A stretch of 64,000 bases of DNA from Daphnia pulex (Eukaryota; Arthropoda; Branchiopoda; Diplostraca; Daphniidae): contig NC_060025.1 of NCBI RefSeq assembly GCF_021134715.1, forward strand, positions 3,286,001-3,350,000. The letters are read 5' to 3'. This document shows positions 12,401-23,838 of the stretch, in pieces. Both the position numbers and the translations under genes were made by a program. Positions within the stretch are counted from its first letter, which is position 1. Each line of letters starts with the position of its first letter. Below the pieces are notes generated by a model. The model made no database searches, was not told where the DNA came from, and saw only the letters and a list, made by a program, of their open reading frames with translations.

Positions 12401-15400
12401 AATCCAATCAAACACACACACACAGCACAATTGTCTGTTCCACAGTCCTGACGTGTTACGCGCAGACAATCAAATTCGGCGACAGTTTATTTACGGGAGG
12501 GAAATCGGCACTTTATTTCATTTGTGTCTTCCCTCCCGCCACTGCGGTTGCTGGTTGTTCACGCTGCGCAGAAACGGCAGGAGGACGCAAAGTGATGAAC
12601 GATTGGGCCTTGTTTGTTTTCGAATTCTCGGCATCGGACGCCGCGTTTATTTATTGCCTTTCACGCCGAGAAGAAACACGGCCGATCCTCCCGCACAGCA
12701 AGATCTTGTGGTCTGTGTAACGCAGCGCGAATGTAAACACGCTCGTCATTTGACTAGTCTAATCCTTCATTTTCCCTTTTTCCCGCATTGGTCGATAAGG
12801 TGTACAGAGATGTCGATTAACGACGGGGCACTCATCTTGTCTTGTCTGTTTGTTATCTTGGGCGGTGGCTGGGCTGTTATTATTGTTTCGCCTGCGCAAC
12901 ACTAACGGAGTTGGGGGTCCCGATCGGCGGTGGCCGCGTGTCGTCGAGCTTGGAACGACAAGTTGTGTGTGTGTGTGTGGGGGGGGGGGGGGGTTGTACG
13001 GGGCTGGAAATAGATCTACTAGTCTCACAGCCGATGTCTCGGCTCTTTTGCGCTGGCCAGCGAAAATCAAACAAAAACGACGGAACGAGATTTTGTGGCA
13101 ACATGTCGAAATCAAATCAGCGAATTCAGAAAAAACCAGCGACAACTCGACTCGGAATTTCAGCAGAAAAACGACATTGGCAAATTCTATGAATAGACGA
13201 TGTAATTGCTGCACGTGCCCCGTTTGGTTTAGACCTCTGCCGTCATTCCAAAACTGTTTCCCGCTGGATGAGCCGACCACGCCTATATTGAATTATTTGG
13301 ATGCGGGATGAAACGAACGATTCATCACCGTCAAACCGACTTGACGTCACCGAGACTTGACGTCTCCACGTGCAACAAATGAACAAAGAGAAACGAATAA
13401 AACAAACACAAAATTTCTTCTTTTTTCTTAAATAAATAGAGCAAGGTTGCTCGCAAGTTTATTCCTCTTTTGTGGTGCACGTAATTATTCAACTTTGGCT
13501 CATGCACAATACGTGAAGGAAATAAGAGTACGTTGAAAGTAGCGAGGAAGTAACATGGGAAATGATGGCTTACCAATTTGCTGCGGAAAAAGTGGACTAT
13601 TTAGATTCACACGAAGAATGGGCAGGTGCGATCAAAAGAGCCTCTTATCAATGCTGATTAGTATGAAGGTAACAAGTATGTTGGCAAGAAACGAACCAAA
13701 CGCCAATAACACAATGAACAGAAAACCACATGTCTGAAACCGAGGAAAGGACACGGACGGCACCTATTCAACGCCAAACTTTAAATCTAAATTTCAGCTA
13801 GTAATCTGATTTTATTTGATGTCAGCACAGCACGACAAAAATTGACCACGACTTTTTCCAATTTCCCTACCCCAAGAGCAAATGGGGGAAGGGTTGTAGA
13901 GGCGGCCATCGTGAAATTCACTTTCTAATTCAATTCAAATCTAATTCAAATTCCCTTGAACCGTCTAGCAGACGACGAGATGAGAAAAGACCATTACATC
14001 CCCAAGTGATCTGTAGTATCTGCCACACGAAATAGTTCCTCGGTTATTTCACTAGATACTCTCGTTGAATCGTCACATTTTCTCTAAGTAAATGAATAGT
14101 TAAATAATTAAGTTGTAATTGTTTATTCGAGGGCGATTGGAGTGTCGAAAACCCATCAAAAGTTTTACAATCAGCACCAACTTGTGATGTTTGCTGATTG
14201 GAAAAATTGACGAGTCGAATGCTTTGGCTATTGGCTAACAGAGTTGCTTGTGTACATTAGGTTGATGTCAGCCGGTAACATCGTGAAAGTTCCTCTTGGC
14301 GAAATCTGTAAATTTAGCTACGACTGTTCAGTGATAGTGAAACTGTTTTGTCTCGTCTATATATTTTGCAACTTGCACCGATCGCTGGGGAAAGAGTCCC
14401 GCTTGAGTGTAGACAATCAGCCGCGAGCTACCAAAAGAAAAGACGTGGGCAGCAACAACGTACAGCACACGCAGGCAATGGTGTGCCACTCACGTTGTCG
14501 ACCGGATCTGCTTCGTCTCGTCTGTTAAATGGCGTGACGTAACGTCTCCCGAATTTCGTTCATCATCTAAATTACCGGTACTTGTTGTTGAAATGGTTTG
14601 ATCCAGGGTCCACGGTGATGGCGGCCGATGTGTCGGACGGAACGACTTGCACCTTCACGTCGAGAAACTACGCGGTCGGCGACGTCTGGTACCCGCGACT
14701 GGGCCAACGCGGAGCCCTTCACTGCGTCGCCTGCATCTGCCAAGAGGTAAAATTGGCTTCAAATAATTCAAAATTATTTATTGCGAGCCTTGCTGTTGCA
14801 TTGATTTGATTTCTCCTTTTTTTTTTCTCCCAATCCCCAAGGGCGGCAAAATCAACTGCACCATTCACGAATGCGGCGGCCAGGATTGCGCCTCGCCCGA
14901 ATCGGCCGCCACCAACGAATGCTGCGTCCACTGTTCCAGTAAGTCTTTCATTTTTGAACGCAGCACAAAGTTTGCATATTAGGCGTGCTGAGCGGTCAAT
15001 TAGAAAACGTTATGGGAAGAGGCGTCGTCCAAACCAACAGAACAACAAACCGGCTTATTATTGTTTGGGTCGTATTTATTAGCTAAACCTGATGCGGAGA
15101 CTAAATTGTCTGTTGGACTGCCCGAGAAATATACCTAATTTAGCTACTAATGAATCAAACTTGTTTTTGTTGCCATCATTTAGAAGAGGCCACGAAATCG
15201 ACGACGACGACTCTGACGGCGGCTTCGACACGTCCGGCGCCTTTCTACCCGGAGGAAGTTCCAGTGTCTTCGTTCTCGTCTTCGGATCTCAGCGGCAGTT
15301 CGACGTCGTCGGGCGTCACCTGCTTGCACAACGGCAACGTCTACCGCCACAAGGAGCGATTCACGTCGTCCAATGTCGGTCTCAAACCGGAGCACGCCGA

Positions 15401-18400
15401 TCAGTGCGTCCAGTGCTCTTGCGAGGTCAGTTGCAGCGCCATTTTTCCGTCATTTTGAAAGAAACGAAAATGGGTTTTGCCCGTGTTGTCATCGGAGCTT
15501 AAAATCATCGGCGAAGCTGATCCGCGGCATCCGGCCGTTTGCCAGTCGTTTGGCCGAACCGGTTCGATCGGGATGGCTGTGGGAAAAACATGATGGCAGA
15601 TGGAATCAGTATTAGTTGAGATGAGAATTGGGGCTGTACTGTGCTGCTGCTGTACTGTAGTTACTGTAGGCAGGCCAACAGCGAAGAATTCGATTCAAAG
15701 ACGAAAGAGAAACCGACTGCTGAATTTAGGTAATCAGTTGTCGAGTGGAATGTGATATCGACGACGTTGATGCAGCACGGAGAGAAGGAAAACAAATTGA
15801 TGGAGAGGAGGAATTTCCCCTTCTGGGTTTCTTTCTTTCTCGTCTCGTCGTCGATGGCATTGTGCTGGAATGTTGTCGATGGCCGGTCGGTCGGTCGGTC
15901 GGTGGCTCTGGTACGTCCCCCCGCGTGACGGTCGGGTGCTGGCGTGAGACGTTGCAGACGCGTGCGCCCCAGCAGTCCCGTATTTATTTCACTCTCCTTT
16001 TGATGCGTCTAAATGTGCGCGCGTGTGTCTTGCACGGTCCTCGGCTATTAGCATATTATTGTATACGCCACCTCGCCGCCGCCGCCGCCACCGATACGCA
16101 CTGCTGTGCCCCCGTTTCTACTGTGCGTTGCGTTCATTTTCTTTCTTTCTCTTTCTTCTTTTCTTTCTCTTTTCTCTCTCTCTCTCTCTCTCCTCGAACG
16201 GCCGTCGTGAGCAGAATTCCTAATGTGATTCTTTCCCCTTTTTCCAGCAGTCTGTGTGTACGGAATCTTCCTCATCTTCCTACTGTCCAAACTCCAAACG
16301 ATCCGCCCTATCCGCAACGGCGACGGGTTCGACGGTCGGGCCCTTTTCTCCGACTCGACCGATTTTTGTTTTTCCATTTGAATCCGCTGGTTTCGATTTT
16401 TTAGGATTTTTATTATTGCCTTCGGTCGACCACGCAGAGAGTTTTTCTTTCTAAAAATAGAAAGAAAAGGGGGCGAGCACGACCTCGCACCTTTCCCAGC
16501 GTGAAACAACAACCCGGCGGCCGCCCCGCCTGTTTGTCTACAGTTTCTCTTTGACGTCGTTGGCTGGCCGTGCTGGCCGTGCTGGCCGTCTCCTCGTGGC
16601 ACTAGAATATAGTAACGTGCGTACAACTATTTGACTGCTGAGGGGAAACTTCGGAATGAAATGGCCAGGCCAACCTCATCGGGCCGATGAGGCCATCAAC
16701 GGAAGGCGAAGGCTAAAAGAAGACGCGCAACGGCACAAAGCATCAAATCATCGGAGAAGTGCACGACGGTAATAGAGGCCCAACCAAATAGATGCCAGGA
16801 TAGAAGAAGAAGAAGAAGAATTTGATATTTCGATATTTTATACGGATGGAGGGGCAGGGGGGGAGAGAGAGAGATAGAATAAGGCAAAGGCGCATTTGCA
16901 TGACATCTCCATAATTTTCAATTCTTGAAACACCCGCGTGTCCGTCTACCCGAGTCCCGCTTCGATATATTTATAGACATCAACATATTCATACTTAGGT
17001 AAAAACATCACGCCCTGCTGTTGTCTGCCGTTATTGTTGCGTCTCTTGTTGTTGTCTGTGCTGCGCCGAGCCATAGAAATTCTGATTGTTTTTTATTGTT
17101 ATGATCGCAACGGCCTCCTTACGTCTAACCCACCCAACCACCCCTCTCTCCCTCCCCCTCCCTCCCGCTCTTTATACCAACACACGGCCACGGCCAGCCA
17201 CGGCTGCATGCTGCTGGACGGGTATAGAGGATCCGCCTGGCTGGCCGGGTGCTGGCTAACCCAAAAACCGAATCACACCCCAACAGTTGAGGGGCTCTGA
17301 TTCTTCGGCCGCTGCTGCTGGCATCGTCCACTATGTCGAGTTGACGTAGCTGAGCCACTAAAAGAAAACGACTGGCTGCCAGCCGATGATGCCAAAACGG
17401 TAGCCGCATATCCCACGAAATCGAGACCCGTCCGTCCTCCATCAAGAGTAGCGAAAGGACAAAAGATCCTTGTCGACTTTGCGCTCATCCGACGATATAG
17501 ACCTATACCTTTAGTATAAAGATTAGATTACCTAGAATTTAGAAATGAGTTCAATCAGTTGATTTCGGCCTTTTTTTTTTTTTTTCGAGCGAATAATGCG
17601 AGTCGGCGATTTTCGCTCATATTTATTGGGAAACCTAAAAATAGATGCGACTAGGCCAACGATGATCAAGATTCCGAGATGTTCCGAGATGGAGCTGGAC
17701 GTCGAGAACTCGAGATGAGAGGTCACGTCAAGTGGGAGTGGCCCAGCTTGGGTGGAAAACGAGGGGCCCGGCTCTGGCGCGGATGTAACATTCAAAAGTC
17801 GCGTCTCCGTTGCTGCGAGCTTGGATTTTTTGGAGGGGTTTTTTACGAGTTACCACCAAGTCGTGGAACAACAAGGCCAACAGCAGACAAAAAGGAAACC
17901 GGACCACACCGGTTCGCTCATCAACTCTGATGGAAAAAGGAAATCGTGTCTGATGAATACGTTGCAAGTTGTTTCACGGCGATGAAACTCGATATGCTCG
18001 TAAATATACAAACGAAGCAACGACTAAATAGTAAATACAAGATGATGCAGCCAGCAGAATGAATGCCCCAACAGCTATTAGAGAATACCAATACCTGCCG
18101 TATCCAGGTGGAGCGGTAAATCACGACTGACGTTCATCGCGCAATCCCTTTTCTTCTTCTTCTTCTTCTTCTTCTTCTTCTTCTTCTTCTTCTTCTTCTT
18201 CTTCTTCTTCTTCTTCTTCTTCTTCTCCTTTTCTTCTTTTCTTCTTTTCGTCTTGTCTCGCGTTTCTCCTTTTTTTCCTTGTTGCGCCTTCGCCGTTATT
18301 TTCTTGATTAGATCAAGGCGGAAAAACCAACGCCGATCTGCCGCCAGAAAAAGTGCGTGAACTTGAAATCCATTCGACTACTAACGGCTACCGAAATTTT

Positions 18401-20397
18401 TCTTTGGTTTTCGTTCCGGCTCGTGCGGAAATGGATGCACACCACAGGGAGGAATGGTCATGTGCCAACTGAAAGATTGCCCAAAAGTGGACTGCGACAA
18501 CCCCATCCGAACCAAGGACGATTGCTGCCCAGTTTGTCCAGGTACGTGTATGAACGACGATTCAGTTCTAGTACGTAGTATAATTCAGCAGCTTGAATCA
18601 AACTGATCCATTCCAAAACTGGCCCATCTATTATATCACGTATTTTATATCAATCAAACAGATCCAGCTGGCAGGGTGGACGAGATGGACAATTCGCCCG
18701 TCATTATCCAGCAGCAGCCGGACGGAACCAACAGCAAGTTGGAGGACTGCATCTCCGGCGGGCGGTACGTCTCTGTAAATTTTTTCACGCTCCTCCTATA
18801 TACATTCCGTCACGCTGTTTTCTTGTTCCCGTCAATTGAGACGCAACATTTGAGCCATTACGACGACGACTGGTGACGTCTTCTTCTCCTCAACGTTTTG
18901 TAGATATTACCTGCACGGGACGACTTGGCACCCGGTGATGGGTCCATTTGGGCCAATGGACTGCGTCAATTGCAAATGCAAATCTGGCAGGATCGAATGC
19001 CAACGGCTGGAATGTCCCAGTCGGCCGGCGCTCAACTGCGAAAGGCCCGTCAAAGTCGCCGGCCGCTGCTGCCCCGTCTGTCCGCTCGAGGGAGACATCC
19101 AAGGTGCGCACATTTATTGAAATGGATGATGATCCTTCATCGCCATGTTGTTGTTGATCCTGTATTACTCATTGGCTGCAAGTCATAAAAAAGCCAGTCC
19201 AATGTGCTGGCCTTGTGATCTTTGGCCGCCAAATTGGGTCTCTCTCTCTCTCTCTCTTCCGGTTCATCCAGCTCTTCCGCGTTGGTCCTTCTGACGTCTG
19301 CGTTTATTCTCGTGCCAGCAGGTCCCGTGACGCCGCTCCTGTCATCTTCGCCCATCACTGGGACGCGGTCCAACATCCAAGCCACATCTGGAATGGGCAG
19401 CGGCCGGACCAAGACGCCGTCAGCAGGTCGTCCCATGTCGCCTCCTTCCTCGTCTTCGCTCATCAAATCGTCCACTCATCACGGCAACTTCACCTTGTGT
19501 TTGCCCAGAGAATACGACGTCGTCGTCTACCGGGCGCAGGGCGGTGGCAACGCCTCCGAGTTCATTCAGGTAATAAACTAAACCATGCAGTTGTCGCCTC
19601 CCCAGCACCGAAAACAAACCCACGCCAGCCTCCAATTCTCGGCTGCTGGCTCGGCTCCTTGATATCAGACGTCGTAAAAGAGCTAGCAGGGTACCGCCAT
19701 CAATCCCGCCATTCTCGCCCCATATCGCTCCATCTCGTGATTGTCAAAGTGTCGGGCTGACTTGTGTCGCCGACGTCGGCACGTTCTTGTTGTGCATGAG
19801 CGATCGAAATGTGATAAAAGGCAAAAGATGCTGCATTCCCGGCACAAGACGCGGGCGGCAGAGTCTTTTAGTGTTGATTATCTGCTGCTGGATTCAAATG
19901 CTGATTCTCTTGTTTTGCGCTTGCCGTTACTGTCGTCGCCCGTGACTTTGCAGTACATTTTCCAGCAAGTGGTCAACGGCCAGGCCATCGAACACCACCT
20001 GTGGATGCTGCAACCGACCGTGACAACCTACAAAGTCCAGGATTTGACCAGGGACCAGTCGGAGGCGTTACGTCAACGCTTTCGCTTCGTCCTTCTCGGC
20101 GCCACCGCCACCAGTAAGTAGCCCATCAGCACAGCCATCATGTAGCCTAATATATAAAGCCCAGCAGTCGTCGTCGTCTTGTTTTGTCTTGTTCTCACCA
20201 ATATTAACTGAAATCTGCATCTGCCCGCAGAGCACGTCAAACGCTTCACCAAAAGGGAAAAGAAACTCAAACCCAAATGCCTGCCCAATTCCGGATGCCC
20301 CAAGAAGATCCGACGACTGGAGCGCAACCTCGCCTTCCAGGAGGTGACCAGCCGCAAGGGATGTTTGCCCATCGAAGTCGAGGCCAACACTCGCTGA
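9462..20397 (+). CDS. Chrdl: Chordin-like secreted protein with three VWC domains, copy A (10 coding exons)
   Basis: Coding exons are 9462-9615, 14607-14746, 14842-14938, 15184-15425, 18448-18541, 18662-18764, 18904-19103, 19322-19569, 19954-20113 and 20231-20397. All have GT/AG borders and joining phases, giving 534 residues. A hydrophobic signal-peptide core lies at about residues 31-50, after a Gln-rich n-region at 14-22 encoded by CAG/CAA; Met25 is a possible alternative start. Three cysteine-rich VWC domains follow at about 66-129, 177-241 and 272-336, each with a CxxCxC centre and a CCxxC end (CVACIC/CCVHC, CVQCSC/CCPVC, CVNCKC/CCPVC). The C-terminal region (about 400-478) resembles the tail of vertebrate chordin-like 1/2, including the stretch IEHHLWMLQ, and then becomes basic. 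Known members are secreted BMP antagonists or modulators; activity here is inferred. Introns 1 (5 kb) and 4 (3 kb) hold only simple repeats. Exon 8 has a tandem CAGCAG acceptor. Crossveinless-2 or another VWC protein is a less likely alternative. Confidence 0.85.
11545..12993 (+). repeat. Cluster of long poly-G runs in intron 1 of the chordin-like gene, copy A
   Basis: Three unusually long G homopolymers sit in 1.5 kb: G14 at 11545-11558, G16 at 12191-12206 and G15 at 12979-12993. The last directly follows a GT dinucleotide repeat. Mirror C-runs occur in arm 2 near 31260, 32047 and 32695. They are noncoding, prone to sequencing error and possible G-quadruplex formers. Confidence 0.8.
18151..18226 (+). 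repeat. (TTC)n microsatellite, arm 1
   Basis: About 25 TTC units (76 bp) lie in a longer pyrimidine tract, inside intron 4 of the chordin-like gene and about 220 bp upstream of exon 5. The arm 2 counterpart is about 15 bp longer. Pure polypurine/polypyrimidine mirror repeats of this kind are known to form triplex (H-DNA). Confidence 0.95.
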
Positions 20398-20432
20398 ATC
20401 AAGTCACCCACTTTTTTTCACGGTTGGCCATT

Positions 20433-23400
20433 TACTGGAGCCAGCCAGTCATCCATACACACGTTCGACGACTGGCAATAGCATCTGTTATGTAAACTAC
20501 ATAGGACCTCCCCTCATTTACTTTCGGTACCGCGGGTGTATTCCGCGTTTGTACCCGGTGAAAGAAGCTCAAATATGGGAAATCTAATTTTCCGTATATT
20601 CCACGTAAATGACATAAAACATAGTTTTGTTTTATGAATTTCAGTGGATGGACCCCGCGTATCCCCCCCAGAAATGCATTATGCAGTTCCTTGACTATAA
20701 GGCATGAGAACAGAGACCAGCTAGATAAGAATGCGGTAAATGAAACGGGGAAATATGTAGTTCACCTTTTATACCTGTTTACCCCATATAGCCAAATAAA
20801 AAAAATAAAAAAAATCACCTTCCTTACAGAAATAGAGTGGCTCTTCCTTCACCGTCATAGGAAAAATAACAATTCAACTGATCACATTATGTAAAGGCTC
20901 TATTGCTATATCATTCTTCAAAAAGCGTATTTATTAAGTATTTGGTTTTAACTAAAAAAGTGAAAATTACTGTAAATGCCCTGCAAGACTTGCGCAAAAA
21001 AAAAATGAGAGAGGATAACAAGAAATTCCTACGCAAACAAAAGTTTGAAAAAATCACAATTAAAGTTTGTTTAAATGAATCATCGTTTAATATCATGTGA
21101 CTATATCTTTGTTAATGAACTCAAATAAGAAATATCTGTTTTAAAAAATGTGAAAGCTCTTATTCCATGTTCACTGTTGTACAACTGAGATTTCAACAGC
21201 GAAAATGACTTCAATTGCGGCTAAATGCTTCGCAACTGATTCAAGATGAGGATTCACGTTGACCGTTCAAATCTTGAGCAAACTCTGTTGAGGGTTCCAT
21301 CTTAACGACCGTGCTGAACTGATACATCCGACATGAAATGAATGAAGTCTGTTGTCTATTATGCCCAAGCCTTGTAGTAGGTTTTTCTCCGACTCTGGTT
21401 TGGACCCGCAGATCTTCTGTAGATCATTACACCGAAAATGTAGACCCAATTTTCGTCACACACGTTGCAGCACAGAGTGTTCAGTGTTCACTGCTATCGC
21501 TGCCTCTTTTCTGTTTTTGATGTTGTATCTTAACTCGCAGTATATGTTCTATCGCCGGCGGACAGAATGTTTCTAGTGCTTATCTTTGATTAAAATAAAA
21601 GTCTGAATGAAACTGCATTCAATCTGATTATGTACACGTGTTATTGATGAAACACAAATGTATTATTGAAATTGGTTAAAATTTCGACAGCATAAAATAC
21701 TAAACGAAATAGCGACAACATTGATTCTCATTTTGAATTTGTCAATGTCAAATAATGCAGCGACTTCAACTGAAAAATAAGATTTATTTGTCCAACTTTG
21801 AACCATAAATACAAGAGATAATTTTTATGGCTACATTGGATGGAGCAACATTGAAGCATTTTGGGTTTTCCTGTCTCTTTCTCTTTCTCGTGTGTTACAT
21901 CATCGGGAATAAATGAATTTAATACACGATGACAATTCGACGCTTTCATTATTTTTGCTTTAGCGTTTTCTATTAGGTAAGGTGAGGCAAATGAAGAAGT
22001 GGTGTCGGATTCTTTTGTTATAGCAGCGCACACATACATCTGGCATGACATTGACGATATATTCCTATCTAGATTGACTGAAATCTCTCAAGCACTTGGA
22101 TACAACAATAACAACGACAACAACGATAAAACCAGACAACCAATTTTGAAACAAAAGGGCAAGAGGAAAAAGATTAGAAATAGAAAACTATCTGAAATTC
22201 TTGTTGGGAACGGGCGGATTGTTTCTTCTTCATAGACCAAAGAGAAATGCAAATTATGTATTCGCAAGTTAATAATAACGATGTCAACTTTTTGCCTCTC
22301 ATTAAGATTCGATAGATAATTGCTTAGAAAAACTGCAATGAAAGATCGGCAAATAGAAGCGAATGAAAGATATTTATACATTGAATAGACTAGTTGATGG
22401 ACGCCTGTTTCTTTCTTCCTTTATTTCTTTCTTTTCTATTTTCTCTTATTTTTTTTTTTTTTTGAATTCTCATTTCTCGGTTAGTTGTTTCCGGAAGAAA
22501 AACACAGGAGGGGAGGGGAGTCAGGTAACAGGTAAAGTGAAAAAAGAAAAGCCTCATGAATATTTGATACCGAGATGAACTCAACATAAAAAGCGGCTCG
22601 AATAAATCGAACTGATTTCGAAACGGTAAGTATAATAATCATTAAGAATAACAACGAATGATCAGGAGCAGGTGGGACACTGATGTTCTCTGGAGGGTGG
22701 GGACACATTGAAATGGGTAATTAATGCCTGTCGAAGATCAATTGGCTCAAATGAATTACTAATGAAGGGAAGTGCAAACAGGGAACAACAATTAATAATA
22801 TGGTCAGCAAAAATCAAACCAGTCAATTGGAAGGCAAATATGAAAACAAAGCAAAAATTGACATTTTTACAAGCCTAGGCATTCAAGGGCTACTTTTGCA
22901 TCATGGACAGATATAGAGGTTGCTATATCTATAAATCTACATTTTAAATAGATCAAAGACGACAACCTGATAGGTGGTGTTCGTCTTTTTGCTATTCATA
23001 TGCCTTTGTCTGGGTCCTGTGAGTTCACATTTTCACACAGATTTAGCAGGGATTGGTGGTTTTCATTAAATAAATCATCCATTCATCTAAAATTACATTC
23101 GCAAATTCTAAACTCTTCTTCATCTCTTTTCTCTCGGTCGTTTGGATGCAATTAAATGGCGTTCGATCAACGAAGCCTCGTCATTCTAAACGTCACACAG
23201 TGTCCTCAACGGCGATTTTTCGGACGATGGTGATGACGATGATGAATGGATGGACGACCAGCATGGAATTTTCCGTGTCCAGCACGAGAGAGATGAAATT
23301 GACAACTAATTCGATATCGTAAGCTTACAGCTTAAGACACAAGTCAGTAAACATAAACAAACACATCATAAAAGTCAAACATATATCAACATATAAAGCT

Positions 23401-23803
23401 CATCAATGAGTCATTCATTGGCGAAAACACAATCAAACTTCAACCACCAAAATCAGAAGCCCGATAGAACAGAGAAGTAGAATAGCAATTATAACCAGGT
23501 TGTATAATATTGGAACTAAAGGGGGCGCTTTATCCACTTGCCTCTTATTTTTGACGATTTTTTTAAGTGGAGTGTACAATCAGAGAAAAATGCCAAATTA
23601 CACATTTATACAGATAGATAAATAATTGTTTGCCGTCAGACAACTGTCATTGAAACAGATCATTTGATTGATGTAAAGCGGAAGTAACCACTGCAGTACG
23701 GGCAATGAAATCGTAAGAGATACTAGATAGGGTATGTGTTCTTTGCATTGAGTTCAGTTGATGGAGTTCGAGTAAATAATGTGTAGACTGATGCAATTGT
23801 TTT
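20433..23803. other. Single-copy palindrome spacer holding both 3' ends
   Basis: These 3371 bp separate the inverted arms and are not themselves inverted repeats of each other. The two chordin-like genes point into the spacer from both sides, and it begins 35 bp after each stop codon. It must therefore supply two unrelated 3' untranslated regions. It is AT-rich. I found no domain-bearing reading frame, no clear transposon ends and no RNA gene. A small inverted motif CGGGT...ACCCG occurs at about 20530-20560. Confidence 0.8.
20795..20800 (+). terminator. Candidate polyadenylation signal for chordin-like copy A
   Basis: AATAAA occurs about 400 bp after the copy A stop codon, and a second near-copy starts about ten bases later in an A-rich stretch. 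It lies in the spacer, so copy B cannot use it. For copy B the only nearby variant on the minus strand is a TATAAA at about 23603-23608. Confidence 0.4.
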
Positions 23804-23838
23804 AATGGCCAACCGTGAAAAAAAGTGGGTGACTTGAT

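Larger units (their letters stand above)
1..20432 (+). repeat. Left arm of a 20-kb inverted repeat (palindrome)
   Basis: This whole segment reappears as its reverse complement at 23804-44479. Paired coordinates add up to 44236 near the centre, 44252 across 9-18 kb, 44255 at 5.8-6.2 kb, 44279 at 3.3 kb and about 44480 at the left edge, so indels accumulate outward. The inner boundary is sharp: identity stops after the shared GGTTGGCCATT at 20422-20432. From about 5.8 kb inward the arms are nearly identical, with only a TTC repeat, an A-run and a few single-base changes differing. From about 5.5 kb outward substitutions and indels are common. Homology is still present at base 1, so the arm continues outside the window. 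It holds one complete chordin-like gene with two candidate promoters. Confidence 0.97.

Noticed and set aside
12453..13311. Several overlapping frames of 100-173 codons on both strands in intron 1
   Set aside because: They overlap in different frames over GT and poly-G repeats, lack domains and are mirrored in arm 2 only because the DNA is identical.
15745..16404. 219-codon open frame (and mirror at 27848-28507) in intron 4 of the chordin-like gene
   Set aside because: Low-complexity Ser/Phe/Leu composition from CT-rich DNA, no domain, and it lies inside an intron; frames on the opposite strand are equally long.
18311..18447. Possible extra coding exon before exon 5 of the chordin-like gene
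   Set aside because: The frame has a Cys pair (ICRQKKC), but it does not continue in frame into the VWC sequence, and using it would disrupt the second VWC domain; the CACAG acceptor at 18447 gives a complete domain.
20433..23803. Spacer as an inserted transposon
   Set aside because: No matching terminal repeats, no target-site duplication and no transposase or reverse transcriptase frame seen; the arm boundaries share only the arm sequence itself.
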